NCBI GenBank assembly: GCA_963969345.1
Contig: OZ017769.1
Span: forward strand, 930,001 to 994,000
Direction of reading: 5' to 3'
DNA: 64,000 bases
Origin: Turbatrix aceti
Taxonomy: Eukaryota > Nematoda > Chromadorea > Rhabditida > Panagrolaimidae
This document shows positions 23,173-35,707 of this stretch, piece by piece. Both the position numbers and the translations under genes were made by a program. Below the pieces are notes generated by a model, which ran no database searches, had not been told where the DNA came from, and saw only the letters and a program-made list of their open reading frames with translations. Positions within the stretch are counted from its first letter, which is position 1, and the number at the start of each line of letters is the position of its first letter.

Positions 23173-25580
23173 ATGAATTTGAAGACAAACTCGGCCTCCA
23201 CTCAGGTGTCTTCGCCCAAGAAGTCCTTGGACATGTTTGATGATGTGAGTTATACGGATTGGATTTTACCTATTTTATAAAAAAACTGAAATTTTGATTG
23301 TAATTGCCGAACGGCTAAAAGTTAAATTTCAAGTCGAAAAAACATAAAAAACGTCAAATGAAGTAAAAAATGTAAAAGAACGTTTGTGCCAATCCTGAAG
23401 CGAAATAACGTTTTCTTGACGCGAAATCACTTATCGTTTTACGGTATTTATAAGCACTTTTCGGTTTTTTGAACATTTTTACGTTTATTTTTGGCCTTTT
23501 TCACCGTATTTTTTCCATTTCGTCGCTTTTTTTGGCATAAAAGTCTAAGAATCTTATAATTAAATTTCAAGCCCAGAAAATCAGCAAAAAATCATGCATA
23601 GAATTTCTCTCGATTTTCAGATCAAAAAAATCGCATGTGTCGGCGCCGGCTACGTCGGTGGCCCGACGTCTGCGATGATCGCGTACAAGTGCCCCCACAT
23701 CAAGGTGACTGTTGTCGACATGAACAAGGACAAGATCGTCGAGTGGAACTCAGATTCCCTTCCCATCTACGAGCCCGGCCTCGATAAGGTCGTCATGGAG
23801 TGCCGTGGTCGAAATCTCTTCTTCTCGTCCGACGTCGGTGCTGCCATCGACGAAGCCGACCTCATCTTTATCTCCGTCAACACACCGACCAAGATGTACG
23901 GTCGTGGCAAGGGTATGGCACCTGACCTCAAGTACGTCGAACTGGTTTCGCGTACGATTGCTGAGCACGCTAAATCTCCAAAAATTGTCGTCGAAAAAAG
24001 TACTGTACCCGTTCGCGCTTCGCAGTCTATCAAGGAGATTCTTCACGAAGCGCAGAATCACAATGAGCATCAGTACTTTCAGGTTTGTGAAATTTGGGCC
24101 AAAAAAGGCAAAAAAAGCTGAATGAAAAAAAATATTACATTTTTTTATGAAAAAAGGACGTAAAAGCACGGTTAGACACTCCCAAAGCGAAAATACCTCT
24201 TCTTAACACGAAATCATTCGTGTTACGATTCATCGTAAATGTTACTGTAAAATAACAGGTTTTATGAAAAACACTTTTTTTTGCCAACATTGACAATCCT
24301 GAAAACGTATTTTCTCAGAACGAAATAACTAGTTTTACGATTCATTGTCACGATTTTTGGTTCATTTTTGTGTGTTTTCTTTTCTTTTTTTCTGCCATTT
24401 TTACGTCCTGGCCGAAAAAAATTGGTATTTTCGACCGTTTTTCCTCCATTTTATCTTTTTTTTTCAGATTCTCTCGAACCCTGAATTCCTCGCCGAGGGC
24501 ACCGCCATCAACGACCTCTCAACACCCGACCGGGTCCTGATTGGCGGCGAGAACAGCCCCGAAGGCGCCCGTGCCGTCGACCTCCTCGCCAAGGTCTACG
24601 AGAACTGGGTCCCGACGGAACGCATCATCCGTACCAATACGTGGAGTTCCGAGCTATCCAAACTGGTTGCCAATGCGTTCCTCGCTCAGCGCATTTCTTC
24701 GATCAATGCCGTGTCTGCCATCTGCGAGGCTACGGGTGCCGATGTCCGTGAGGTTGCCCACGCTGTCGGAAAGGACACGCGTATCGGCGACAAATTTCTC
24801 CAGGCTTCGGTTGGATTTGGTGGATCGTGCTTCCAAAAAGACGTCCTGAGTCTGGTTTATCTCTGTGAGTCCCTCAACCTCCATAAAGTTGCCAATTACT
24901 TCCATGGCGTGAGTTTTTTTCCTTTTTTGGGGGTATTGATCATGCAAGATTTTATTTTATACAGATTGTGGAGATTAACACTTATCAACGCCGTCGATTC
25001 GCTGATTTGGTCATTTCGGAACAATTCAACACGGTTACCGACAAGAAAATTGCGCTTTTCGGATTTGCATTCAAGAAAGACACTTTTGATACGCGGTAAT
25101 CTTTTTGGGAAACAAACTTTTTCGTTATCAACCCAGATAAGGGCATTTGTTGACGTCAACGGTGATCTGCCTATGTTTTGATGCATTGCTTGGGTTTTCA
25201 GTGAATCATCGGCTATCCACATCGGCAAACACCTGCTCGAGGAGCGTGCCCAGCTCACGATCTACGACCCCAAGGTTCCGGAAACCGTCGTTCGTCACGA
25301 ACTCACCCTCGCCATCAATTCAAGCGAAACCGTCGAGAAGTACGTCAAGGTCGTCAACGATCCCTACGAAGCTGCCAAGGATTGCCACTCCATTGTCATC
25401 CTGACCGAGTGGGATGAATTCAAGACGCTGGACTACGCCCGTCTCTACGCGAGCATGAAGAAGCCCGCCAGCGTCTTTGACGGCCGACTCATCGTCGACC
25501 AAAATGCTCTCCGCGAGATCGGATTTCGCGTCTTCGCCATTGGTTCGGCCTCGTCGCAGCGGATGAACCTGTTTCCATGA
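23173..25580 (+). CDS. UGDH: UDP-glucose 6-dehydrogenase, 494 aa (copy 1)
   Basis: Five exons in phase: 23173-23244, 23621-24082, 24468-24908, 24965-25095, 25202-25580. The enzyme oxidises UDP-glucose to UDP-glucuronate with two NAD+ in the cytosol, feeding heparan and chondroitin synthesis (sqv-4 in C. elegans). The N-terminal Rossmann motif GAGYVG is at residues 32-37, followed by the NTPT segment. FGGSCFQKD carries the catalytic Cys at ~299. The C-terminal UDP-binding domain starts with [12 protein letters not shown] and ends near [14 protein letters not shown]. Total length equals that of human UGDH (494). A second complete gene lies 9.9 kb downstream. Coding DNA is GC-rich compared with the introns. 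Confidence 0.97.
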
Positions 25581-25817
25581 GGCGAACGAACAGCAACATC
25601 GACGACGACAAGCATAGTAGCGTGCATCATCTCTGATTGCGAGATATGAGGCTCAACCAACATTTCTATATTTTTTCATTCCTTTCCCAGTTTTTAAAAT
25701 TGCCTAATTTAATAATTCCCTATTTAAAATTTTTTTTCATGGGTTTTTAAATTAACGGTATAAATCGATTCTTCTCGAAAATTTACCTACGTCTCTGCTC
25801 TGCACATACGAAAGATA
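25581..25817. other. 3' flank of UGDH copy 1 up to the duplication joint
   Basis: Short AT-rich spacer with no gene. It ends at the joint (25824/25829). Confidence 0.4.
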
Positions 25818-25910
25818 TTAAAACGCGAACGACGTAGGCGTCGATGAAGCAGACGTAATCGTAGGTCGACCGATTGTAGCGCCGTAAAGCCTTGTATCAT
25901 TGTGACTCAT
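25818..25910 (-). pseudogene. Truncated CDK4/6 exon 1 created by the duplication
   Basis: The first 27 codons of the CDK gene (MSHNDTRLYG... to TPTS) are repeated here, starting at 25910. At the joint (25829) the frame runs into the unrelated end of copy 1 and stops after three more codons (F-A-F-stop at 25818). The glycine loop and everything after it are missing, so no kinase can be made. The upstream region is a full copy of the CDK promoter side and points toward the 3' end of UGDH copy 1. Confidence 0.9.
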
Positions 25911-26585
25911 AGCGTGATCCTACAAAAAAACCCATGATGCGGCTAAAAAACCCAAAAAAAATAAAACCATACCTCCTCGACATCTGTAATTCCAAAGATT
26001 TTGTGCTTTGTTCAACTGACGCGGAATCCTCGATGACAGGTTGATGGTAGGCAAACAAAGGTAGGTCAGATGTCGCAAAGACTTGCCGAGATGAAAAAGG
26101 AAAGCGCGAAAAAGTGCTCGCACCGATTGCGCGATCGCTTGATTTTTTTCGCGTTGAGAACCTCCTTTTGTGGTAATTCAAATTTTACTTGACTTTGTTT
26201 ACGTCTATGGCTTCATGTTGTAACTTATGTTCAGTTTTTTTGTGATTAATTATTACGATAAAATTTTTACGATTGTCTGTGATGAACTGTGTCACAAACA
26301 TAGCATTTTATTTAAACAAAAAAACGCAATAAAACAATTCATGCACGCATACATGGCGGATCAACAATCATAATGTCGCAAAAAGAAATTCATTTTTGAC
26401 CGCGAACGAACACGAACAAACTGCAAACAATTCGTTTTTATTATTTGTACAAAATTTTGTTTTCTGGGCGACAAAGCTTTCATATAATACTTTGTATGTC
26501 GAAGAATACAAATTCCTGAATTCTTTTTTTGGTCAACAAATTTATAAACAAGGCATACATGGTGCACAAAAGACGGATCAAAAAT
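25911..26585. promoter_or_regulatory. Second copy of the CDK upstream region
   Basis: Same sequence as 16022-16696, now driving at most the truncated exon at 25818-25910. No gene seen. Confidence 0.45.
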
Positions 26586-27711
26586 TTAAAAATTATGAGT
26601 TACATACGTGCAAATAGACAAATGAAATTGAATTTTAGAAGTTACTTGTTTTTGACGATTGGTGACGTAGCGGATGTTGTAACAGTCAGGGTCAGAAACA
26701 TTAAAATCCGCGTCAGATATAATTTTCAAAAAAGCGGGGTTCAGATCCAGTCTGGCTTCAGATAGGTCTCTGACAACAATTGTCACATGTTGAGGAGCAC
26801 GCTCTCGCAGCATTTTACACATGTCAACGTACCAGTTCGTGCGTTCTGTCCAGTATCCGGTGGCAGAAGCGGGCTGTTCGAATCCATTGTAAAATTTCAG
26901 ATTGATGGATTCCAGGTTAGGTGCAGTTCTGATCAAGTTGGTAATAAGGCTCAGTATTGAATCCGGTGACTGTACAGTCCAAGTAATTTGAAATTCGATG
27001 AATATCGAACGAGTATTGTCCGGTCGACTGTCGACGTTCTCAAATGCAGAGTTAAAATCCAGAACAGAAAAGAAGCCCCAAAAACCGTCAAAATGAAGTG
27101 TTGGAATGTTGGCGAATTTGAAGACCTTCTGAAAAACAAATTTCTTTATTTTTATCATTTTGTGTTTCCAAAAAAACATACTGCAAGACAAGCCTTGGTC
27201 TCCTGTACATCTTTTGCATAGTCTCTCCCTATGACAGCACCACCGTGCCATTTTCTTCTACCAAAGAAAATCCTGAGCGTATCAACCCTCCGCGAGAGAT
27301 CAAACTTTGATGCACCTAAGGAAAACATTTCGTAGTCCATGGAAACGTCAGGAACTTGAGGTACAATGGACGCAAGTTTCTCTCATGTATCCCGATCAAA
27401 GGCCTCAGATTCCCAATACAAAAAAACAAGATCCAGTTTTTCTAAACCTGAACAAAAATAAATATGACACATTAGGCATTGTTCCAGAACTCACAGTTTA
27501 GGCTGCACATTTTTTGCAAAATTAAAGAAGAAGGAATGTTAACCAGCTTCATCTTTCGAAAAAGTGGCAACATCCAGAAAATCCGCTTTACAGGAGATTC
27601 TTTAAATGCGGCAAAACAATTGTCTTCTTTCGCTAATAGAACCTAAAATCATGCACAAAATATATAAATTTATAATCATATATAATAAAAAAAATTACCT
27701 GATGATATTCA

Positions 27712-28324
27712 CAAGGAAAGTGTCAGGGTTCATTTTGGAATTTCTTCACGAAACTTTGCCAAAAGTTTGATTTTACTATGAGAAGTTTATACTGAAAAAT
27801 TCAGTTGCACCGCTCATGATCTGACAGAGTTACGGTAGTCGAAAATCACGTTTTTGCCATTTTTGACGATTTTTGGCACGTTCTAGCTAACAAACAACAT
27901 TATTTTCAAAATCAGGGTGTGCATCAATCGACGTAGTTTTGCATGGACAATCGGATAAAAATATAATAACGTAGGGTCGTGACCTTGAAAAATGCCGAAC
28001 CAATGTTGGCATTGTGACCTCTTTTCGAATGCAAATTTTGGCATTTTTTAAGGTGGCAAACCTATATTTTTATATTTTTATCTGATTCTCCATGCAAAAC
28101 TACGTCGATTGATGCACACCCTGATTTTGAAAATAACGTTGTTCGTTAGCTACAACGTGCCAAAAATCGTCAAAAATGGCAAAAACGTGATTTTCGACTA
28201 CCGTAACTCTGTCAGATCATGAGCGGTGCAACTGAATTTTTCAGTATAAACTTCTCATAGTAAAATCAAACTTTTGGCAAAGTTTCGTGAAGAAATTCCA
28301 AAATGAACCCTGACACTTTCCTTG
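27712..28324. mobile_element. Fold-back MITE FB-B (duplicated with the segment)
   Basis: Copy of the element at 17823-18435 with the same TCA flanks. Its presence is due to the segmental duplication, not to a new insertion. Confidence 0.75.
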
Positions 28325-28590
28325 TCAGCTAGAGCTCCATATACAGTTCCCCAGGAATGCACTGACTGAAGAGTGACTTCTGTCTCTTTCATGAAGCATG
28401 AAAAAGTCTCGGTCATTTCGTAACTTGAAAGCGCAACGTTTCTAAGACGAATGATTCCGGCGTTACAGGATAATTCAATGATTGGTCGACGATACCGACG
28501 GGACAACGCAGGCATCTTAGATCAAATTTCTCGACTTCCTTCTTTCCTGCAGGCGAATTGACCAAAATTTCGAACTGATTGCAACGCAAT

Positions 28591-28931
28591 CAAGGGTGTC
28601 AATCGGGCCGGGCCTGATGGTGAGTCGGCCCGGCTCGGCGGCCCGGTTTTAAAAAAAAAAGAAAATTTTAGAACAAAATTTATTCAAAACAGTCAAAAAT
28701 GAACCAAAAACTTGCTCATTTTGAGTAATCCTCCCCCATTATGAATAACAACGTGTATTTTTACCTTTTCAACTCATATTTTTGGACAAATTGAAAAAAT
28801 TTAGTAAATTTTGCTTCAATTTTACCCTTTGGTAAAAAGGCGGGCCGGCCCGGGCCGGGCCGGGCCGGGCCTTACCTCGAGCGGGCCGGGCCGGGCCGGG
28901 CCGACAAAAATTCGGCCCGTTGACACCCTTG
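28591..28931. mobile_element. hAT-like GGGCC-rich MITE (duplicated with the segment)
   Basis: Copy of 18702-19042 with the same imperfect 8-bp flanks. Confidence 0.7.
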
Positions 28932-29173
28932 AACGGAATCACTGCTTATGCGTTGGTGAGAAAAACATACAACAAACAACGAAAACGATGTTAGTCGATT
29001 CGCTGGCTTCTTTGTCACATTTCGCCAGCCTGATAAACAAATTTTGATTGAACAAGAAAAAACAATCAAACGAAATCGTTTTTATCATTCGGACAAAATC
29101 ATGGAAAATATTATACAAGTTGTACTAAAAAATAGAAGGTATACTCACATCAGTGTATGCAAATGGAAAAATG

Positions 29174-30558
29174 TTAGTGAATTTGAGAAGTCAATTGTTT
29201 TTGACGATTCGTGACGTAGCACATGTCATCGCCGCTTGGTTCAGAAATATTGAAATCTGCGTCAGAAATTGCTTGTAAATCATTCGGCTTCGGAGTGCCC
29301 TTTGTTTTGGACAGGTATGTGATAACAATTTTTACATGCTGAGGAGCACGCTCCCGCAGCATTTTACACGTGTCGGCGTACCAGATCATGCGTTCTGCCC
29401 AGTATTCGGTGTCAGTAACTAATAAATTTTCAAATTTCAGATCAATAAAAACTAGGTTGGGTGCACTGTGGACCAAATTGCTAAGGAGATCCGGCATTGA
29501 ATCTGGTGAACCGAAAGTCGAAGTACGGAAGTTGATGAAAATTGAACGAGTTTTGTTCAGTCCACTGTCAATGATATCAAATGTAGTGTTAAAATCCTGA
29601 ACAGAAAACATGTCCAAAATGGTGTCTAAATTCAAATTCAGTGTGTTTTGGACTTTGAAAACCTTCTGAAAAACAAATTTCAACATAATTTTTTTGGATA
29701 TTTTCAAAAACATACCACAAGACAATCTTTGACCTCTTTTCTATAATTCGCATCATTTGTCCCTCTTTGTAGGCCGCCAAGTACTGGATATTTACCAAAG
29801 AAAATCTTGAGTGTATCAACCTTTGGCATCGGGTGAAACTTCGATGCGCCCAACGAAAACAATCTAAAATCCATGAAAACGTCAGAGACGTGAGATGCAA
29901 TGGATGCCAGTTTTTCGCATACATTCAGCTTAAAAGATGCCGACTTCAACGAAACGAGATCTAATTTTTCCAAACCTTAATTTTTTTGTGCAGGTAAACA
30001 GCAGACGTAACTAAACAACTTACGATTACAGCTAGCCAGTTTTTGCAAAATAACGGTAGAAGGAATATCGGCCAACTTCATCCTCCGAATAAATGGCAAC
30101 ATCCAGAAAATTTCCTTACCGGGTATTTTGATAAATCTGGCAAAATACTTGCCGTCATTAGAAAATTTGACCTAAAAAACGTACCAAAAAATGTATACAC
30201 AATATGAAAAAAGTTACATACTTGAATACAGTCAGATCCTATCGACCGAATAGTGACTTCAGTCTCTTCTATGAAGCACGCAAAGGTCTCAGTCATCTCG
30301 AAACTTGAAAGTACGATGTTTTTGAGAGGAATGATGCCAGCGTTCCAGGATGATTGGATAATTTGACAACGGTACAGATGGGACAACGCAGTGGAGCGAG
30401 ACTCGTCGTCAGCAAATTCCGCGTCTGCCTGGTTGCCTGCCGGAGCGTTGACTAGCATATCGACAAGCTTGGTGAACCGTTTCTGAAGCTGAAACAATCA
30501 AAATTTACTTTTTGATGATGGTTTTTCTGACTCTGAAGTTTGTGATCGCTGAGGACAT
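29174..30558 (-). CDS. Uncharacterised 397-aa protein, WMxPFI family (copy 2)
   Basis: Exons: 30532-30558 (tentative), 30222-30488, 30024-30171, 29716-29975, 29174-29665, all in the same phases as copy 1. The reading frame is intact. Five base differences from copy 1 lie within 29576-29612 and all change amino acids (E to D, L to F, S to T, I to T, E to D by comparison with copy 1). The rest of the coding sequence appears unchanged. Function unknown, as for copy 1. Confidence 0.65.
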
Positions 30559-33062
30559 AGCTTTTGTGATGGTAAGAAAAGCGTACAACAAAAACGATGT
30601 TAGCTCACGTGTGTTTTACCACACTCTTCGCCACATTTTGCCAGTGCACTGGCCAGTGTGATATTTCTTACCTTTTTTTAAAGTACAGTAAAATTGCCTG
30701 GTGATGTATTTATACATCAACGTTTTTTTTTTATTTGTAGACAAGACAAGAAGACAAAGTCAAACATCAATAAATGACAAAACCGTGTTTGTCCAGGTTG
30801 TGGTACCACTAGGATTTTCGACCGCTCGCCACTAGGATTTTCGAGCGAGTGGTAAAAGACAGAAAAAAATGAGTGGGAGCAGAGCGAGCGGTACAAAAAG
30901 TCAAATTAGAAAACTCTGGGTACCACAGTGATATAAATATCTGGTAAATGTCACTGTGTACTCGTGATGTTTGTGAAAGCTTGGCCCGGCTTTCACACCT
31001 TTTTGCAGAGCTCCGCTTCGGCGGCACTTGAGCAGTGCGTACATTTCCCTGGCCATGATCAACGATTTGAATCCATTTCTATAACGGTGGCGAAACTCCC
31101 ATGGGAATTAGAAATATGGGAATTATCCCATGGGATTCCCATGAGAGTCCCATGGGAGTCCCAAGTTGAGCAATGTTTACCGAATTGAACTCGCACCCAA
31201 CATTTTTAGTTTGGTGTCGAGTTGGGAATGTATAATTTTTAAGTTGCCAGATTAAATGCGCTCAAAATTGTTTCAATTCTATAGCTTATTGTTTATTTCT
31301 GTTTTCTCTAACGTAAACCATCACAAAATCCAATGAAAAACAGTTATTGCTGGAAATAAAACGTACAAATTATTTCCACGTTTTTTTCCAACTACTTTTT
31401 TTCTTTTCTTTTTTTTAAACTACTTTTTTTTAATCCTGAAACATTGTTTTCATATTTTGTGTTTTATTTTTGATTGCCCAGCTTCTAATGCCACGTATGG
31501 TATTTCAAAAATCGTATTTTATTGGGTCATATTATGAAAAAGTGTCTTTTATGATGCTCTAGGCGTGGTTAATCGAGAAATTAAAAAATAAAAACATAAC
31601 GGTTCATGCAAAAAGCATCTGTGCCCCCTCACATCAGTGCTCGGTGGTTGATAGTTCGTATACGCTTGCCTGCTTGGTTGTAAATACATTACATTTCTTT
31701 TCTTTCTCTCCACACATGTGGCAATTCCCCCTCACCAAGTTCCGGTGGCTCACAGTCACGGAGGACCAGTGTGTGCTAGGATCCGGTAAAGTCGATCTAG
31801 AACGAACGATCTGTTTTTTATCCCCGTCACCAGCCAAGGGCTTTTTGTTGGTCCCGCGCATGTGCCGGTGCCTGCCCCCCCCCAGTGCGCTACGTGGATG
31901 CATGACGATGATGGCAACAACAGCGCTTATTCACATTGCCCATCGCCCGCCGGAGTAGTAAATCAATCATTCTGTCTGTCTGCTGGACCACGGCCATGAT
32001 GATGTCATGTCCAAAAAGTATGATATTTACAACATGGATAGGTGTTCTGCATTAATCAGATTGAATGGGTATCGTAAAACTGAACGTGATCAGAGTCCCG
32101 ATAGATGATTTATATTCTTTTTTTGCAATGCACTTTTACGGTGTTCGACGGCTGTGAGTGAGCAAAACATAGTATCGTTTCTAAACTTGATCAATTTAAA
32201 ATATGTGAAAAAAAAATTGTCGCATGTTTTCATATTTTTTTTGAAAAATAAATAAAACCGTTTTTTTCGAAAAACCGTAAAATGAAGTACAATATTTTTC
32301 GACCACTTTTACGTTCCTTAAAATTTTTTTCAGTGTTCCTTGGGCTCAAAAAGTGTCTAATATAAGGAATTGCGATAAAATTTCCGATTTTTTTCCCGGC
32401 AAAATTCATACTTTTTTTTCTTTTTTGTTCCCAAATGACCCCATCTGCCCTTGAGTATTTTTTCTCGGTCACCAAAAAAACACCCCGGCTGCACGCTCGG
32501 CGCTGATGAGTGTGCACGTTGCCCGCGGTGGTTTTATGCTCTGTCATGTCTGCGCTGCGCCTTTTTTTGTCTCCCCCGCACGCTCGCTCACTCGTTTGCA
32601 TCATCTGTTGGTTTTTGGTTGTTGCCAACAACGATCGCCCCTCCAAAATAAAAAAAAAGGATGCTCCAACAACGACTGACGGCAGCAAGACGGCGACCAT
32701 AGTGATGGCGGTGCAGTAGAAAATCTAACAGGAGAAACGAGATACAAACGGAACGGAACAATTGAGTTTGACCCGCCTCTCCGGTTTCTTCCATCACACA
32801 ACCAACACCCCCCACCACCACCATCGCCGCCGCCGCTGTTGCGTGTAGTCATCATCATCAGCAGCATCAGCATCGTCGTTGCGCTCCCAACGCACATTCG
32901 TGTCATCACCGACTATACCGCATCCACGCTTCCTATTGGGATTTCTCTCTTTTTTTGTTGTCTACCATTCAAAGTCACGTATTCCTGTCGCCAGGTGATC
33001 AAGCGCTTGCTTGTCTTTGCGTGTATTTGTGTCACTGAAAAATTGTTGAACTACGAACAAGG
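30559..33062. promoter_or_regulatory. Divergent intergenic region, copy 2
   Basis: Counterpart of 20670-23172 with the same inverted repeat (30799-30927) and TCCCATGGGA cluster (31097-31157). A few single-base changes and mononucleotide-length differences are visible. Confidence 0.5.
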
Positions 33063-35455
33063 ATGAATTTGAAGACAAACTCGGCCTCCACTCAGGTGTC
33101 TTCGCCCAAGAAGTCCTTGGACATGTTTGATGATGTGAGTTATACGGATTGGATTTTACCTATTTTATAAAAAAACTGAGATTTTGATTGTAATTGCCGA
33201 ACGGCTAAAAGTTAAATTTCAAGTCGAAAAAACATAAAAAACGTCAAATGAAGTAAAAAATGTAAAAGAACGTTTGTGCCAATCCTGAAGCGAAATAACG
33301 TTTTCTTGACGCGAAATCACTTATCGTTTTACGGTATTTATAAGCACTTTTCGGTTTTTTGAACATTTTTACGTTTATTTTTGGCCTTTTTCACCGTATT
33401 TTTTCCATTTCGTCGCTTTTTTTGGCATAAAAGTCTAAGAATCTTATAATTAAATTTCAAGCCCAAAAAATCAGCAAAAAATCGTGCATAGAATTTTTCT
33501 CGATTTTCAGATCAAAAAAATCGCATGTGTCGGCGCCGGCTACGTCGGTGGCCCGACGTCTGCGATGATCGCGTACAAGTGCCCCCACATCAAGGTGACT
33601 GTTGTCGACATGAACAAGGACAAGATCGTCGAGTGGAACTCAGATTCCCTTCCCATCTACGAGCCCGGCCTCGATAAGGTCGTCATGGAGTGCCGTGGTC
33701 GAAATCTCTTCTTCTCGTCCGACGTCGGTGCTGCCATCGACGAAGCCGACCTCATCTTTATCTCCGTCAACACACCGACCAAGATGTACGGTCGGGGCAA
33801 GGGTATGGCACCTGACCTCAAGTACGTCGAACTGGTTTCGCGTACGATTGCTGAGCACGCTAAATCTCCAAAAATTGTCGTCGAAAAAAGTACTGTACCC
33901 GTTCGCGCTTCGCAGTCTATCAAGGAGATTCTTCACGAAGCGCAGAATCACAATGAGCATCAGTACTTTCAGGTTTGTGAAATTTGGGCCAAAAAAGGCA
34001 AAAAAAGCTGAATGAAAAAAAATATTACATTTTTTTATGAAAAAAGGACGTAAAAGCACGGTTAGACATTCCCAAAGCGAAAATACCTCTTCTTAACACG
34101 AAATCATTCGTGTTACGATTCATCGTAAATGTTACTGTAAAATAACAGGTTTTATGAAAAAACACTTTTTTGCCAACAATCCTGAAAACGTATTTTCTCA
34201 GAAAGAAATAACTAGTTTTACGATTCATCGTCAGTGACGATTCGTCACGTGTTTTCTTTTCTTTTTTTTCTGCCATTTTTACGTCCTGGCCAAAAAAATT
34301 GGTATTTTCAACCGTTTTTCCTCCATTTTATCTTTTTTTCAGATTCTCTCGAACCCTGAATTCCTCGCCGAGGGCACCGCCATCAACGATCTCTCGACAC
34401 CCGACCGGGTCCTGATTGGCGGCGAGAACAGCCCCGAAGGCGCCCGTGCCGTCGACCTCCTCGCCAAGGTCTACGAGAACTGGGTCCCGACGGAACGCAT
34501 CATCCGTACCAATACATGGAGCTCCGAGCTATCCAAACTGGTTGCCAATGCGTTCCTCGCTCAGCGCATTTCTTCGATCAATGCCGTGTCTGCCATCTGC
34601 GAGGCTACGGGTGCCGATGTCCGTGAGGTTGCCCACGCTGTCGGAAAGGACACGCGTATCGGCGATAAATTTCTCCAGGCTTCGGTTGGATTTGGTGGAT
34701 CGTGCTTCCAAAAAGACGTCCTGAGTCTGGTTTATCTCTGTGAGTCCCTCAACCTCCATAAAGTTGCCAATTACTTCCATGGCGTGAGTTTTTTTCCTTT
34801 TTTGGGGTATTGATCATCCAGGATTGTATTTTTTTACAGATTGTGGAGATTAACACTTATCAACGCCGTCGATTCGCTGATTTGGTCATTTCGGAACAAT
34901 TCAACACGGTTACCGACAAGAAAATTGCGCTTTTCGGATTTGCATTCAAGAAAGACACTTTTGATACGCGGTAATCTTTTTGGGAAACAAAGTTTTTCGT
35001 TATCAACCCAGATAAGGGCATTTGTTGACGTCAACGGTGATCTGCCTATGTTTTGATGCATTGCTTGGGTTTTCAGTGAATCATCGGCTATCCACATCGG
35101 CAAACACCTGCTCGAGGAGCGTGCCCAGCTCACGATCTACGACCCCAAGGTTCCGGAAACCGTCGTTCGTCACGAACTCACCCTCGCCATCAATTCAAGC
35201 GAAACCGTCGAGAAGTACGTCAAGGTCGTCAACGATCCCTACGAAGCTGCCAAGGATTGCCACTCCATTGTCATCCTGACCGAGTGGGATGAATTCAAGA
35301 CGCTGGACTACGTCCGTCTCTACGCGAGCATGAAGAAGCCCGCCAGCGTCTTTGACGGCCGACTCATCGTCGACCAAAATGCTCTCCGCGAGATCGGATT
35401 TCGCGTCTTCGCCATTGGTTCGGCCTCGTCGCAGCGGATGAACCTGTTTCCATGA
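33063..35455 (+). CDS. UGDH: UDP-glucose 6-dehydrogenase, 494 aa (copy 2)
   Basis: Exons: 33063-33134, 33511-33972, 34343-34783, 34840-34970, 35077-35455. The frame and all catalytic motifs match copy 1, including FGGSCFQKD. Most coding differences seen are silent (for example CGT/CGG in the [10 protein letters not shown] region and several in exon 3). One changes Ala448 (GCC, 25437) to Val (GTC, 35312) in the C-terminal domain. Intron 2 differs more than the exons. Both copies look functional, so the organism would have doubled dosage unless one promoter is silent. Confidence 0.96.
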
Positions 35456-35707
35456 GGCGAACGAACAGCAACATCGACGACGACAAGCATAGTAGCGTGC
35501 ATTATCTCTGATTGCGAGATATGAGGCTCAACCAACATTTCTATATATTTTTTTCATTCCTTTCCCAGTTTTTAAAATTGCCTAATTTAATAATTCCCTA
35601 TTTAAAATTTTTCATGGGTTTTTAATTTAACAGTATAAATCGATTCTTCTCGAAAATTTACCTACGTCTCTGCTCTGCACATACGAAAGATATTAAAACA
35701 GGAAAAG

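Larger units (their letters stand above)
15940..25824. repeat. Segmental tandem duplication, copy 1 (~9.89 kb)
   Basis: This block is repeated head to tail at 25829-35699 with near identity. The offset is 9,889 bp at the start and 9,875 bp after small indels. It spans the promoter and first 27 codons of the CDK gene, a WMxPFI pseudogene, an intact WMxPFI gene and a full UGDH gene. Copy 1 ends with GATATTAAAAC at 25824, followed by GCGA and then the start of copy 2. Copy 2 ends with the same GATATTAAAAC at 35699 and then enters unique sequence. The joint has only a few bases of filler or microhomology, as in end-joining repair. Confidence 0.95.
26586..28959 (-). pseudogene. WMxPFI-family pseudogene (copy 2)
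   Basis: Same structure and same lesions as 16697-19070: an in-frame TGA near 27380, the fold-back insertion at 27712-28324, the frameshift near 28517, and the hAT-like MITE at 28591-28931. No differences were noticed in the reading frames that remain. Confidence 0.8.
25829..35699. repeat. Segmental tandem duplication, copy 2 (~9.87 kb)
   Basis: Direct repeat of 15940-25824. Differences are scattered single bases plus small indels. The largest indels are in UGDH intron 2, where copy 2 is shorter by about 15 bp. It ends 8 bp before the stop codon of the MIC13-like gene at 35708, which therefore stays single-copy. Confidence 0.95.

Noticed and set aside
23750..24169. Minus-strand ORFs across UGDH
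   Set aside because: Mirror frames of GC-rich UGDH exons; the plus strand encodes a clear enzyme.
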